Assembly (NCBI GenBank): GCA_050247155.1 | Contig: JBFWUS010000014.1 | Span: 1 to 64,000, forward strand | Source: Mesorhizobium_G sp050247155 | GTDB lineage: Bacteria > Pseudomonadota > Alphaproteobacteria > Rhizobiales > Rhizobiaceae | Length of the DNA: 64,000 bases | Direction of reading: 5' to 3' | Translations under genes and position numbers: made by a program | The notes under the pieces: generated by a model | What the model was told of the DNA's origin: nothing | What the model saw: the letters and a program-made list of their open reading frames with translations, nothing else | Databases searched by the model: none | Part shown: in pieces, positions 19,187 through 29,546 of the stretch | Numbering within the stretch: position 1 is the stretch's first letter | How the letters are laid out: the number at the start of each line of letters is the position of its first letter

Positions 19187-21541
19187 CTATCCGCCAAGCC
19201 GGAAGTACTTCGCAGTGGCTGCCCCCTGCAGGCCGCGATCGCGGATTTCGGCCAGAATTTTCGGCAAGACGACGCTTGCCGGTGTCGGCTTGGAGAAATC
19301 GGCCGCCGCGATGTCGCTTGTCGCCGTCACTGCCACGATAATCTGGGGAACGACCTTGCCTCCGGCGCGGTCAGCCTCGCTGAGCCCGATCGGAATGTTG
19401 AATGTCGCTTTGCCGTCATCGACTCGAACGCGTTGATCGAGATTGAAGGCCATGCCTTTGTGGTCGATGAGCAGAAGGTTGGAGCGCATGCCGCCGCTCG
19501 TTTCGAGTGTGCCGCTGACGGGGCTCCCGCTCGGCACCGATGTTTGCGCGAGCGCCAGCATCGGTTTTTCAGCCGATCCGTCGCCAAGAGTGTGAAGAAA
19601 GGTCGTGATCTCACATTGGGCCGGGTCGATCAACCGCACGTTGATGTCAGGTTCGAGGTTAAACCTGGCCTGGAACGCGGCAAGCATTTCGGCAAATGGT
19701 TCGACGGCTGTACCGAAACCCTCGACGTCGACTGATTTGTCCGTGACGGTGAGCGCGGTTGCGTAGAAACAATTGCCCCCGTCGTAGCCCCGCAGCCAGG
19801 AAATTCGTTCCGCAACGTCATCGACCGCATCGCTGGGTGGCGCCTGTGGCTTGGGCAGGTCCATGACGAGCTCTTCGCCTTCAGGGTCGTCTATTTCATC
19901 CGGAACAATCGGTGCGATCGGCTTTGACGACGGCGATGCGGCTGTTTGGTTGCTTGGCGGAGATTTCGCCGCGTTGGGTGTCGCCGGGATCAATTTGGGC
20001 GTGCTCGCCGCCACGTTTCGATCCGCGTCTTTCTCGGCGTCGGGTTGATCGATGGGCGAAGGCTGCGCCGGATCGACCGCAGGTCCCGGCTTCGGTTTCG
20101 CAGGAACTTGAGGTGCTTCAGCCGGGCTGGATGAGGCTGTCGGCTTAGGGATTGGCTTTACGGGTTGCGGTTCCGTTGCCGATGGGGGTTTGGGAAGCTC
20201 AACCGGCTCTTGGGTGGAGGGTGCTTTTGACCCTGCCTCGGCGACAACGGGCAAATTTCCAGCCGGACTACCGGTGTCATCGGGCGGGTTTGCGGGCGCA
20301 GCCCCGGAGGGGGAGGCGGTATCATTGGACGTGGCTGTCAGTTTGGGGGCAGCCGGCTCGACCGCCCGCTCGTCCTGGAAGGAGATGACCCCGGTTAGAT
20401 AGACGGCGGCGCCGGCTGCGACTGCCAAGGCGCCGATACTTGCTGCGGTGAGCGTGAAGCTGCTACGCCTTTTTGGCGGGCTTTCCGGCGTTGCGACCTT
20501 GTTAGGCGGTGGTTTCGGTTGCGAGAGGTAAGCTGGCCGAACGTGTTCGACGAACGAATTATCGCCGCCAGATATCGCGGCCGGTGACGGGCGTTCATTT
20601 TCACCAGGTCTGCTTGATTGCGGCGAGAGAGAAACGGACTGTGCCGGTTCGGTTCTTGCAAAGGCGGCAGATCTCTCGGGCGCAGCCGGCATCCTCGTCG
20701 CGTCGGCTATGTCCGCCATGCTGGCCGGCCGCTCGCGCGGATCCGGCTGCAGCATCGCTTCAATCACCGGACGCAAATCCTCGTCCAAATCGCTGAGGTC
20801 GGGAACGCTGCGCCGCTTTTCCACGATCTCGAATTGCGAGCCGCTCATGTCGAGCGGCTTGCCCCGCAACGCTGCGCTAAGCACGAGTCCAAGGCTGTAG
20901 ATGTCCGACTGCTCTGTCACCTCGCCGCCGAACAGGCCGAGTTGCTCGGGCGACACGTAGTTGTATTTGCCGGCAAACCGGCCCCCGATCAGCGTTTCGC
21001 CGCCCACATTGGCCGAGCGGGCGATGCCAAAATCGATGATCTTGGCACGGTCGACATTGCTGCCCGGCAGGATGATGTTGTCCGGCGAAAGATCGCGATG
21101 AACCGTACCAGCCTCGTGAGCGGCGCTTAGACCCGAGGCAAGACGGTGGCAAAGGCGGCGCACGATGCTCGCTGACAGCGGACCGCTGCGCATAATGTCG
21201 AAAAGCGACGGTCCATTGACGAACTCCATGGCGAGGTATGGTCGTCCGATACCCGGATCGATCGTGAAGACGTGGTAGCGGACGATCGCGTCATGCGAGA
21301 GGTGGTTGAGGATCGACGCTTCCTTGCGAAAGAGCGAGAGGATCGTCTGATCACGGGCAAACTCCGGCAAGACGATCTTGATCGCGACCACGTCGCCGGT
21401 CTGAATATTGTGGCCGCGATAGACCTCGCCCATACCGCCGGAAGCCAGCCGCTCGTCCAGTTCGTAGATGCCGCTAAGCTGCGTACCGACATCGGCGTTG
21501 GCCACGCTTGGCAAAATACGGGTCTTGTCGTCCATGTTCAT
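19187..21541 (-). CDS. ppkA: T6SS serine/threonine protein kinase PpkA
   Basis: A 784-residue transmembrane kinase. The kinase domain (about residues 25-290) is complete: glycine loop LASGGMGEVYRG (32-43), K55, HRD with D150, N155 and DFG at 170-172. A single membrane helix lies near 360-385. The remaining periplasmic half begins Pro/Ala-rich and ends in a compact domain. In Pseudomonas and Agrobacterium, PpkA phosphorylates an FHA protein or TssL to switch T6SS assembly on. ATG 21541 overlaps the pppA stop (ATGA). Two FHA proteins in this locus (31715-32800 and 47416-48924) are candidate readers. Confidence 0.92.
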   Translation of the reverse strand: MNMDDKTRILPSVANADVGTQLSGIYELDERLASGGMGEVYRGHNIQTGDVVAIKIVLPEFARDQTILSLFRKEASILNHLSHDAIVRYHVFTIDPGIGRPYLAMEFVNGPSLFDIMRSGPLSASIVRRLCHRLASGLSAAHEAGTVHRDLSPDNIILPGSNVDRAKIIDFGIARSANVGGETLIGGRFAGKYNYVSPEQLGLFGGEVTEQSDIYSLGLVLSAALRGKPLDMSGSQFEIVEKRRSVPDLSDLDEDLRPVIEAMLQPDPRERPASMADIADATRMPAAPERSAAFARTEPAQSVSLSPQSSRPGENERPSPAAISGGDNSFVEHVRPAYLSQPKPPPNKVATPESPPKRRSSFTLTAASIGALAVAAGAAVYLTGVISFQDERAVEPAAPKLTATSNDTASPSGAAPANPPDDTGSPAGNLPVVAEAGSKAPSTQEPVELPKPPSATEPQPVKPIPKPTASSSPAEAPQVPAKPKPGPAVDPAQPSPIDQPDAEKDADRNVAASTPKLIPATPNAAKSPPSNQTAASPSSKPIAPIVPDEIDDPEGEELVMDLPKPQAPPSDAVDDVAERISWLRGYDGGNCFYATALTVTDKSVDVEGFGTAVEPFAEMLAAFQARFNLEPDINVRLIDPAQCEITTFLHTLGDGSAEKPMLALAQTSVPSGSPVSGTLETSGGMRSNLLLIDHKGMAFNLDQRVRVDDGKATFNIPIGLSEADRAGGKVVPQIIVAVTATSDIAAADFSKPTPASVVLPKILAEIRDRGLQGAATAKYFRLGG

Positions 21542-22305
21542 CGCGTCATGCCGTTCACCCGGGTCAGATCGCCATTCAGATGATCTCTGATGGCCACAAC
21601 AAGGATGGTCACATTGTCGGTGCCTCCTCGCTCCAGAACCAGCCTCAATAGCGTTTCGCATGAGGCGCGCGGTGGCGCCGCCAGCACTGCGGCCCGGATC
21701 TCCGAATCCGAAACATGAGCAGTCAGACCGTCGGTGCAAAGGACAAAGATGTCGCCGACAAGCGCTTCGCCGTGCTGGAAGTCCATGGCGACTTCGTCAG
21801 TGACGCCGACCGCACGCGTAATGACGTTCTTGCGCGGCCAGACGCGCGCCTCTTCCGCTGTGATTACGCCGCGGTCAAACAATTCCTGAACCTCGGTGTG
21901 ATCCCGTGAAACCTGCGTGATCGACCCGTTGCGCACGAGGTAGACCCGGCTGTCGCCGGACCAAAGACAGGCAAAGCGCCCGTCCTTGGCCAATAGCGCC
22001 GCGACGGTGGAGCCGATCGTAACCCCTCTGGATCGGGCAATGCCCCGGATTTCCCGATGTGCCCGATTCAAGCGATCCTCAAAGCGAGCGCGCAGATCGG
22101 TCGCGGATGTGGCCAGGCCGATCGTGCCAAGATGATCCACGATGCTGGCCGAAGCAACTTCACCGGCGTGATGGCCGCCCATGCCGTCGGCGACGGCCCA
22201 GATGCCGCTGCCGGGTTCCATCAGGAATCTGTCTTCGTTGAGATCCCTCACGCAGCCGCGATGGCTGACGCCGTAACTCTCAAACGGCAGGAAGGCTTCA
22301 TTCAT
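21538..22305 (-). CDS. pppA: T6SS PP2C-type phosphatase PppA
   Basis: A 255-residue PPM/PP2C phosphatase. Metal-binding motifs are visible: NEDRFLM, WAVADGMGGHHAGEVAS, WSGDSRVYLVR, CTDGLTAHV and GGTDNVTILVV. It should reverse PpkA phosphorylation and keep the system off. It is separate here, whereas in Agrobacterium the same domain is fused to TagF. It couples by overlap to ppkA, so kinase and phosphatase are made together. It is the second gene group after the first TssM-type gene, separated by 115 bases. Confidence 0.93.
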   Translation of the reverse strand: MNEAFLPFESYGVSHRGCVRDLNEDRFLMEPGSGIWAVADGMGGHHAGEVASASIVDHLGTIGLATSATDLRARFEDRLNRAHREIRGIARSRGVTIGSTVAALLAKDGRFACLWSGDSRVYLVRNGSITQVSRDHTEVQELFDRGVITAEEARVWPRKNVITRAVGVTDEVAMDFQHGEALVGDIFVLCTDGLTAHVSDSEIRAAVLAAPPRASCETLLRLVLERGGTDNVTILVVAIRDHLNGDLTRVNGMTR

Positions 22306-22420
22306 GAGACCCCTCCCAGTGGCGCAACTTAGCCAAACTCTCTACAGCCAGGGCGCTCCCGCAGGCGATGAACCTTGCCATAGCGAGACGTATTAGGACA
22401 TCGAAATCGACCGCAAACCA

Positions 22421-25400
22421 TCACAAGCTCGTCGGACAGGTAAATTCGGCCAACGCCGGAAGTGTGAAGGGATTGCTGACGGAATTGAACTGTACCGTAT
22501 AGGCAATATCGCGGCCGCCTATAACGAAGCGGGCTTCGATTGCATCGTCCTTCTTTTTGAAAGTGGCAGTGTTGAACAGACGCTTCAAGCTCCATGCCCC
22601 ATCAAAGCGGATGCTCGACTCACGTCCGGGCAATTCCGGCGTGAGGCTAAGCGCCGTCGACCCCGAAGCTAGGCTGCCGGGCCAGGTGACGGTCGCGGCG
22701 GAACTGCCCGCTTGGTAGCTCTGCACGATCTGCCCGTTTACATCGAGGAGCGCCTGGTCGGCCTCCGCGTTCAACGAGAACGGCGTCAGCGTGATATTGA
22801 TGGCGGGAATGGACCCGCCCATCGGGAAAAATGCGTCGCGGATTTCGGCGGCAAGTTGAAATTTGCGCAGCGTTGCGTTGGATAGTTTGCGCCCGATCTG
22901 TGTATCTTGCTTCCAATCCCAATTCTGCCCGCTCATCGAAACAAGCGGCGAAAGATTTTGGGCAAAGAAGCGATCCAATATGCCGTCCGGGGCGAAGACG
23001 CGGGCGAAATCCTCCATGGGCACATCGGCGCTGCTTGAACTATTGAAGGGATAGCGGCCCGCCAGCGCATCCTCGCAGGGCTGGGCCACACTGTCGGCGA
23101 GGATGCGGTTGAGCTCCGCGATCGAGGCCTCTGCCGCATCGCCCTCAAATTCGTCGGCCGCGGCCAGGACCATGCGCGACAGCGCTTTCGGCAGGCGGGA
23201 GGCATTGGCGCGCAGGTTCGAGATTTGCAGCTGCAAGTTTGCGCCCGTCCGCTCGGTCTGCGCGACAGCGGCCGCCATTGTCAGGCTTTCATGAATGTCA
23301 CCAAGATTTCGGATCAAGGCATCGATTGGTCGCCGTCCCGGCGGTCCGGAAGCCAATACCTGATAAGATCGGAACTGCGCTTCGATACTGGCGCCAGGCA
23401 CGATCTCTCTGGCATTCGCAAAAGCAGCACCGGCCCGACTCTGCGATTTGCCGGATGGCAAATTGATGCCGATGAGATTGAGCCCTTGCCGCAACTGCTC
23501 ATCAGGCGCCTCCGCTTCACCCGTCAAGGTCGTTTCCGAGGCGATTGCCTCGAACAAGGTCCGGATTGGCGAGTTCGGCGATGCCGCGGCCGACAGCATC
23601 AGATATTGCGGCTTGTCGGCGGCTAGCGGCTTGAATCTCAGCCTGTCGAGCACGGTGTTCCACGCCCCGACAAAGCTTTTGCCGTACCGATCGAGCATTT
23701 CCGGGCCGAGCCGCAGCAACTCCTGATCGACGCCGCCAAGCTGCCCGCCCTGGCCAAGCACCCAGGCGTCGTCAGAGACGCGCTGAGCCACCGATGCGAG
23801 CTGGCGCAGATAAAATTCCTGGAAGCCGGCGCGGGTGTAGAGCGCCGGAATGCGAAGGCGTCCTACATCGCTGCCGTCGGTCGTATCGAAAATCAGCGCC
23901 CCCTCCGGGCCAGCCTGTTCGATGACAGCGAAGTCGCGCATTCCAGCGCTCGCCGCGGCGGATTCGATCAATGCCGTCGCCCGGTCGGCAACGGTCATTC
24001 TGCCGATCGATCGCTGCGCCGTCTCCACGAGCGTTTGATTGAGAGGGAAGGAGGGATTCCGATCGCTGCTCAACGCAAGCATGGCGCGCAGATGCTTCTC
24101 AAGCTCCTCGCGGCCCGCCCTGTTTTGTTCACCGGGATAGCGGTTGCTGGCCCAATCCTCCCGGAACCAGGCCACGACCATTTCAGTGTCGATCTTCGGC
24201 GCTCTTCCGCCCAAGGTGAGATAAACCTTCAACGGCTCATAAAGGGCCGCAGGCGAGGCTATTTGATCCGCGATGGTCCGCTCCAACTGAAGAAGTAGCC
24301 GTGAACGGAAAAGCCGCTCGAGCGCGGTTCCGTACGCTGTGGTCGCGGCAGACACCAAGCGCGGGCGTTGGGTGAGGCCGAAGGTCTCCAACATCGGAAC
24401 AGCAAGGTCGCGATGTTCGTAGCCGACGGGCAAAGTACGCAGCACATCCAGTGGATCGATCACGTTTTCCAGGTCGATGTCGCCCACCGTCCCGGCCGCA
24501 AGCAAATCATCCGCCGCATGAGCGCCTGACAGCATCTGACGGGTCGCATCTATGAGGTTTCGATTGTTCAGGAAACTGAGACCAAGCACCCCTACTGTGC
24601 CGGCTGCAATAACGGCGATCGTGGCCATGCTGGCAACTTTTGCCACCTTCGCCCGATGCTCGGCGCGCTCGTTGCGCGAGACCCAGCCGGATTCGGCGAA
24701 TGCCACCTTCGTCAGCAAGTCGTGAAGAAAAAAACTCTTTCCGGAGCCGGATAAATGCGGTGTTGCGTTGCCGCCGAAGCTGCGCCCGATAGCGCCAATC
24801 ACCTGATCGATGGGCGTGCCTTCCTGTGTGCCGGATGAGAAGTAGAAACCTCGCAGGGTGGCGGCCTCGTTGCGCGAGGATTGGAAGATGCGGCTTATCA
24901 GGTCGATGATCTTCGGTCGCAAGGCTTCGAACTGACGCGGAAAACCGAAGAGGTTGATGCGTGTGACGGCATCCCGTTCTATTTGCAGGCGGTCGGGCAT
25001 CTCCGCCGCCAGCCGCTTCGCAAGTCCGTCGAATTCCTCCGGCGTTTTCCCGGACAGATTCTCGCCCCGTTTCTCAATCTGGAACGTGGCGCCCCACACC
25101 TGCCGTCGCTGTTCTTCGTCGAGATCGCCGAAATACTCCGTGAAACCGACGACCAGATCTGCCTTTGTAAACAGCAGATAGACAGGAAAATCGGTTCGGA
25201 ACTGTTCCTGAAGCTCTCGCAGCCGATTGGCGATTTCGATCGCATGCGCCGCTCGTGCCTGATCGGTGGATGTCATGAGATCGGCTAGGCCGATCGCAAG
25301 AATGACACCGTTGATAGGTTGGTGCGGTCTGTTTTGTTTCAGTAGGGCGAGAAAGGCGAGCCAGCTTTTTTTGTCCGCATCACTATCCGAATCCTGCGTC

Positions 25401-25921
25401 GTGTATCGGCCGGCCGTATCGATGATCACCGCGTCGTCGGTAAACCACCAATCGCAATAGCGGGTGCCGCCGACGCCGGAGACGGGCTGAGCTTCGCCGG
25501 ACCCGGCAAGCGGAAAGCGCAGGCCCGAATTCACCAGCGCGGTCGTCTTGCCGGCTCCCGGGGGCCCTATGACGATGTACCAAGGCAGATCGTAGAGAAA
25601 ATTGCGGTTTCTTGCCGTGCGCTTGAGCGTCGCAATCGCCTCACTCATGCGTGTTTTCAGGATGGATGCGTCGGTTCCTGCATCGTCGGCCTCGATGACC
25701 GCTCGTTCCAGGCTCTGTTGAGCCCTGCGTCTCAACACCAGGCGGAGCCCGTAAAGCACGGCCAGAAGTGCAAAGGACCCGCCGATGATCGACGCGCGGA
25801 AAACCGCGCTTTCCAGCGGGCGCGTGTCGCCGAAGCCGAGCATCGGCCCGGCAAACCAGATGGCGCCGCACCAGCCGGCAAGCGCCACGACGCTGGCCAG
25901 GCGGATCATCCAGATCAGCAC
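22421..25921 (-). CDS. tssM: TssM/IcmF family protein, second copy of the locus
   Basis: A 1166-residue inner-membrane protein of the T6SS IcmF family. Two N-terminal helices (about residues 3-30 and 45-62) flank a short loop. The cytoplasmic NTPase has Walker A GPPGAGKT at 119-126, DTAGRY and TKADL. A third helix (about residues 440-460) leads to a large periplasmic part. It is about as long as the other TssM here (40716-44258) but clearly divergent. It forms a pair with the adjacent TssL (25938-27419). Both NTPase sites are intact, so it is not a decaying copy. It probably builds, or exchanges into, a membrane complex. Confidence 0.88.
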   Translation of the reverse strand: MLIWMIRLASVVALAGWCGAIWFAGPMLGFGDTRPLESAVFRASIIGGSFALLAVLYGLRLVLRRRAQQSLERAVIEADDAGTDASILKTRMSEAIATLKRTARNRNFLYDLPWYIVIGPPGAGKTTALVNSGLRFPLAGSGEAQPVSGVGGTRYCDWWFTDDAVIIDTAGRYTTQDSDSDADKKSWLAFLALLKQNRPHQPINGVILAIGLADLMTSTDQARAAHAIEIANRLRELQEQFRTDFPVYLLFTKADLVVGFTEYFGDLDEEQRRQVWGATFQIEKRGENLSGKTPEEFDGLAKRLAAEMPDRLQIERDAVTRINLFGFPRQFEALRPKIIDLISRIFQSSRNEAATLRGFYFSSGTQEGTPIDQVIGAIGRSFGGNATPHLSGSGKSFFLHDLLTKVAFAESGWVSRNERAEHRAKVAKVASMATIAVIAAGTVGVLGLSFLNNRNLIDATRQMLSGAHAADDLLAAGTVGDIDLENVIDPLDVLRTLPVGYEHRDLAVPMLETFGLTQRPRLVSAATTAYGTALERLFRSRLLLQLERTIADQIASPAALYEPLKVYLTLGGRAPKIDTEMVVAWFREDWASNRYPGEQNRAGREELEKHLRAMLALSSDRNPSFPLNQTLVETAQRSIGRMTVADRATALIESAAASAGMRDFAVIEQAGPEGALIFDTTDGSDVGRLRIPALYTRAGFQEFYLRQLASVAQRVSDDAWVLGQGGQLGGVDQELLRLGPEMLDRYGKSFVGAWNTVLDRLRFKPLAADKPQYLMLSAAASPNSPIRTLFEAIASETTLTGEAEAPDEQLRQGLNLIGINLPSGKSQSRAGAAFANAREIVPGASIEAQFRSYQVLASGPPGRRPIDALIRNLGDIHESLTMAAAVAQTERTGANLQLQISNLRANASRLPKALSRMVLAAADEFEGDAAEASIAELNRILADSVAQPCEDALAGRYPFNSSSSADVPMEDFARVFAPDGILDRFFAQNLSPLVSMSGQNWDWKQDTQIGRKLSNATLRKFQLAAEIRDAFFPMGGSIPAINITLTPFSLNAEADQALLDVNGQIVQSYQAGSSAATVTWPGSLASGSTALSLTPELPGRESSIRFDGAWSLKRLFNTATFKKKDDAIEARFVIGGRDIAYTVQFNSVSNPFTLPALAEFTCPTSL

Positions 25922-25937
25922 GAGGTCGTTCCCGCAA

Positions 25938-27419
25938 TCAAAGCGTTTCCTCCCGCGGGATCATGAGGTCGACGCGGCGGTTCTTGTTTCGGCCTTCCGG
26001 CGTGGAATTGTCTGCGATCGGCTGGTCCTCGCCTTTCCCTTCGACGACCAATCTGGTTTGGTCGTTGATGCCTGGCGCAACGACGAGCTCGACGGCTTTG
26101 GCGCGCGCGATCGACAGATCGTAGTTTGATTTGAATGGGCCGGATTTCTTCGGCTTGATGTTGTCGGTGTGCCCCACGATGCGGATCGATCCGCGCTCGA
26201 CGTCCAGCGCCAATGCGATTCGTTTGGCGATGGGGCCAAACTCGGATTTGAGTTCCGCTCGTCCGGAAGCAAACAGCAGAGTATTGTTGATTTCAATGAC
26301 GATGAAGCCGCCTCTCTGCTCCACCGCGAGATGGCCCGCCTGGATATCCGCCCCTAGGGCCTCTTGTATCCGTTCAAGCTGAGTTGTAACCGGCTGTGGA
26401 ATTTCCACAACGGCCGTTTGGTAATTGGGCCGTTCGATCGTTACGGGTGTAACGGGGCTGAGCGCGAGCAGCTCTGCGGCTAAAGCTTCTCCCTTATCTG
26501 TTATGGCGACCCGCATCGCGAAATAGCTTGCCGCCACGAGCGCCACCGCGCCCGCCGCTGCGACCCAGACGGGCACCCGCCGCGACCGAACGCCCAGCGC
26601 CTCTGTCAGGCCGTGCCAGTGAGGCGACAGGTCAGGGTCTGGACGCGCTTTGAAATAACGCAGCGTTTCGTAGACGTCCTGGCGCACACGCTCCAGATCC
26701 GCCTTCTGGGGGTTGGCCCTATATTGCCCTTCGAACCCGAGAGACAGGCAGGCGTGGAAGAGTTCAAGCAGATCGTATCGGGATTCAGGGTTGGAAAGGA
26801 CGCTGTTCAGCGCACGAAAAAAACCGGTGCCGACTACCTCGGTCTGGAAGAACTGCGCTAACATCCCGGACGAGAGCCATTTTACCCTGTCGATGCCGGG
26901 CAGGTTCAACACGACATCATCGGCTGTCTCACACAGCGCATAGGTCGCAATTCTTGCGTCAGCCGGTACGACACCCGCCTGCACGACGCGGCGGTCAAAG
27001 GCCCGGATCTCTTCCGTCATTAGGCTGCTCAGCTCGTCCTGGTTGGCTTCGACCGTCGATTTTCGCAACCACCCAAACAGAAACAGCAGAGGCGCCGCCG
27101 CCGACAGCAGGCTGTTGTCGGAGGGATAGTTGGCAATATCCTCGGTTTCCGGCAGCGCGTCCAACGGCACTTTGACGGAAGACCCTGGCAACGGCCTGCT
27201 GTCGGCGTCTGGCTGGGTCCAGACAGTATCGCCGCCCTTGCCGTCGGTGAAGAAGAGAGTTCCGGAGTGTGATAGTTGGTCGGCGGACAGCGGCCCGCCA
27301 AAGATGATCGTGCCGGCTGTTGGTGCGACGTCGTCCTCCGTCCCACCGTCTTTTGAGGCGGCAGGCGTAAGCACCACCGTTCTGCCTGGCAGGCCGGCAC
27401 GCCTATCTTCCGAGCTCAT
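25938..27419 (-). CDS. tssL: TssL/DotU with C-terminal OmpA domain, second copy
   Basis: A 493-residue protein. A disordered N-terminal stretch is followed by the DotU domain (about residues 100-285, with RIATYALCETADDVVLN and FHACLSLGFEGQYR). One membrane helix (about 297-318, VWVAAAGAVALVAASYFAM) precedes a C-terminal OmpA/MotB domain (IRIVGHTDN, SIARAKAVELV, RRVDLMI). The OmpA part anchors the secretion complex to peptidoglycan. ATG 27419 is preferred; a GTG lies at 27425. It pairs with the TssM gene 17 bases downstream. Confidence 0.88.
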   Translation of the reverse strand: MSSEDRRAGLPGRTVVLTPAASKDGGTEDDVAPTAGTIIFGGPLSADQLSHSGTLFFTDGKGGDTVWTQPDADSRPLPGSSVKVPLDALPETEDIANYPSDNSLLSAAAPLLFLFGWLRKSTVEANQDELSSLMTEEIRAFDRRVVQAGVVPADARIATYALCETADDVVLNLPGIDRVKWLSSGMLAQFFQTEVVGTGFFRALNSVLSNPESRYDLLELFHACLSLGFEGQYRANPQKADLERVRQDVYETLRYFKARPDPDLSPHWHGLTEALGVRSRRVPVWVAAAGAVALVAASYFAMRVAITDKGEALAAELLALSPVTPVTIERPNYQTAVVEIPQPVTTQLERIQEALGADIQAGHLAVEQRGGFIVIEINNTLLFASGRAELKSEFGPIAKRIALALDVERGSIRIVGHTDNIKPKKSGPFKSNYDLSIARAKAVELVVAPGINDQTRLVVEGKGEDQPIADNSTPEGRNKNRRVDLMIPREETL

Positions 27420-27508
27420 TGCCACACCGCCAACGAGACGTCATTGCAGGCACAATCCTCGCATCGCGTTGCGTTGCCAATATGGCAGGCGCGCATAGGC
27501 GATCGTCG

Positions 27509-28987
27509 CTAGAAGACGCCGCCGATACCGATGCCGCCGCTGATATCGGGGGGAGGAGCAGCGGGCCTGCGCGAGACGGCTTTCTTGCCTTGCGCCCTTG
27601 CCGGTTTTGCGCCAGCCGACTTGCCTGTCGGAGAAGCAGTGACCTTGCGCCTTGCCGTCGATGTGCCTTCCATCGTGGCGACCTTCACTTTCTTGACGAT
27701 CACCGGTTGCTTGCAGATGCGGCCGGACCGCAAGAATAGATCGCCGAGCAAGCTGACGCTTGGCTCCGTGTCGGCGCTGGCCTGTTTGGTGTTGCGGTAA
27801 TAGTCGCCGAGCGCGCGCTGAGAACCCTTCCCCCAGTCGCCATCTATCTCCTGACGATAGCATCCAAGACGTCTGAGCTCAGTCTGGATGCTGCGCGCAA
27901 GATCAGTTGCCTTTTGGTCGGCAGTTTCGTTTGGCGAAGAGCCGACGATGAGCGTTTCGAGCCCGGAAACCACCGTTTGACGCGCGCCGGCGAGGGCCGC
28001 GCCAGTCTCAAGGCTGGCTACCTGGGTTGGCGACGCCGCTGCTGGCGCAAGCGATTGTGACGTGGAAACGGAGCGCAGTGTCTGGCCGACGATCAGCACT
28101 GCTGTCTGCAGGTCATTTGACGCGAGCTCGATTTGCAGTTTTTGCTTGGCAACAGGGTCTGAAAGAATTTGTGACAGGCTGGCGCTGAGCTGCGCCGGGT
28201 TCAGCACCTGCTGCTCGGTGAAGTAGAATTGTTCGCGCAGGTTCGACTGGTCCCAGGGCACCTGTCGCCCAACCGTCAGCGCCTCGGTTTCGTTGCGCAC
28301 CCGGATCATCATATCAGAAATGCTGAGACCAGGAATTTCAACGCTCTTCAAAAGCGCCGTCGTGAAAGGACTATTGTCGCCGGATCCGTCAACCGTCACG
28401 TTGCCCGGCTGGGTCGCGAAGGCAACGAACGTGTTTTCGCCGACCTCGACCTGTGCAAGGCCATTGCCTGCGGCGTTGCCAACTGGATTGTTGCGGCAGG
28501 CATCAAGGAAAATAAAGGTTTGCCGGTCGCGGCGCGCATATCGAGCAATCACGTCGTTCAGTTTTACGGCGCCCGCCGTCAATTTTTCCAGACTGTCCGG
28601 ATCAGGCGTATCGACCGGCAAAAGGAAGTTTTCGCCCTGAAGCTGGACGCCGTGTCCCGCATAAAAAATCAAGACGGCGCTTGCCGTCGCTGCCTCCCTG
28701 TCGGCTTTCAGCAGCAAATCCTCGAAACTCCTTGCCGTAAGGTCGGAGCCCGTCAAGACTTCGAAATTGAGCCTTTTCAGACTGTCTGAAAGTCTGGCGG
28801 CGTCATTTGTGGCGTTGGGCAGTTGTTCGAGGCGCGGGCTCTGGTATTTCGAGTTGCCGATGACGATCGCGAGCCGCTTCTGTACCAACGCCGCGGGCTG
28901 TTCCTCAACGGCAGCGAACGCGCCCAAAGTACTCATTAGCCAAAGACAAAAGAAAAGCGGCAAGCGCAGCAAGATGGATCGGGACAT
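27509..28987 (-). CDS. Secreted caspase-like protease (peptidase C14) with a peptidoglycan-binding-like tail
   Basis: A 492-residue protein with a signal peptide ending at GAFAAVEE. The caspase domain (residues about 37-275) has the start RLAIVIGNSKY, the catalytic histidine H112 in YAGHG and the catalytic cysteine C164 in LDACRNNP, so the dyad is complete. Near residues 365-400 lies a repeat-like LQTELRRLGCY/DGDWG-type segment resembling a peptidoglycan-binding domain. The tail is Lys/Arg/Ala-rich. Caspase-like proteins with N-terminal signals act in the periplasm; targets are unknown. It is set between the second TssL and the autotransporter, so a T6SS role is inferred from location. Confidence 0.85.
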   Translation of the reverse strand: MSRSILLRLPLFFCLWLMSTLGAFAAVEEQPAALVQKRLAIVIGNSKYQSPRLEQLPNATNDAARLSDSLKRLNFEVLTGSDLTARSFEDLLLKADREAATASAVLIFYAGHGVQLQGENFLLPVDTPDPDSLEKLTAGAVKLNDVIARYARRDRQTFIFLDACRNNPVGNAAGNGLAQVEVGENTFVAFATQPGNVTVDGSGDNSPFTTALLKSVEIPGLSISDMMIRVRNETEALTVGRQVPWDQSNLREQFYFTEQQVLNPAQLSASLSQILSDPVAKQKLQIELASNDLQTAVLIVGQTLRSVSTSQSLAPAAASPTQVASLETGAALAGARQTVVSGLETLIVGSSPNETADQKATDLARSIQTELRRLGCYRQEIDGDWGKGSQRALGDYYRNTKQASADTEPSVSLLGDLFLRSGRICKQPVIVKKVKVATMEGTSTARRKVTASPTGKSAGAKPARAQGKKAVSRRPAAPPPDISGGIGIGGVF

Positions 28988-29546
28988 ATCAGCGTGCTCG
29001 TAGCCGTCAGCGCCAAGTCAGCCCCCGATTCCCCTCGCAATGCTTGGCGCCCAAGATCAGACAGGCGAACATTGCCACACCGAAGACCGATTGGAAATCT
29101 ACACCAACTGGGTCCGCAAGGATAGGGCGATGAATCAGGCCGCCCGTTTGCAAGCCCGGCATGCCGATAGTTCAAGCAGGCGAGGTCAAGGTTCATAAAG
29201 CGATCGAGAGTTGCTTTTCGGCAACATGCGCCAGCTCTGGCTTTGGGCAGTGTCGCCGCTTCGAAGAGGCGTATCGCGATGGCGGCAATAGGCTATGTCT
29301 TTCATGGCCTTATGATTGCCGAAAGCGTGCCCGCGGAGCGCCTGTCCGGAGCCTTAAATGCACATTTGAACGGAAACGGTTGGGCAGTTCCGCCGAGCCG
29401 CAACATTGTGGCGAGACTATGTGCATGCCCCACCGGCGGTGCTATTCTAGGAACGCTAATATTCCCCTAGGACAACAAGCAGGCCCGGTTTAGAGCCGAG
29501 GACCACGGGAGTTGCAACGAAACTGCGTTGTGCTGGAAGGGGACCT
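28988..29546. promoter_or_regulatory. Divergent intergenic region, caspase gene versus autotransporter gene
   Basis: About 560 bases with no gene I can support. Reading frames in it lack family likeness and ribosome sites. It must carry promoters for both neighbours. A TAATAT box is seen at 29457-29462, about 85 bases before the autotransporter start, but without a good -35. Confidence 0.4.

Noticed and set aside
29161..29493. Plus-strand frames in the caspase/autotransporter intergenic region
   Set aside because: No conserved motif, no good ribosome site and cysteine-rich composition typical of non-coding reading.
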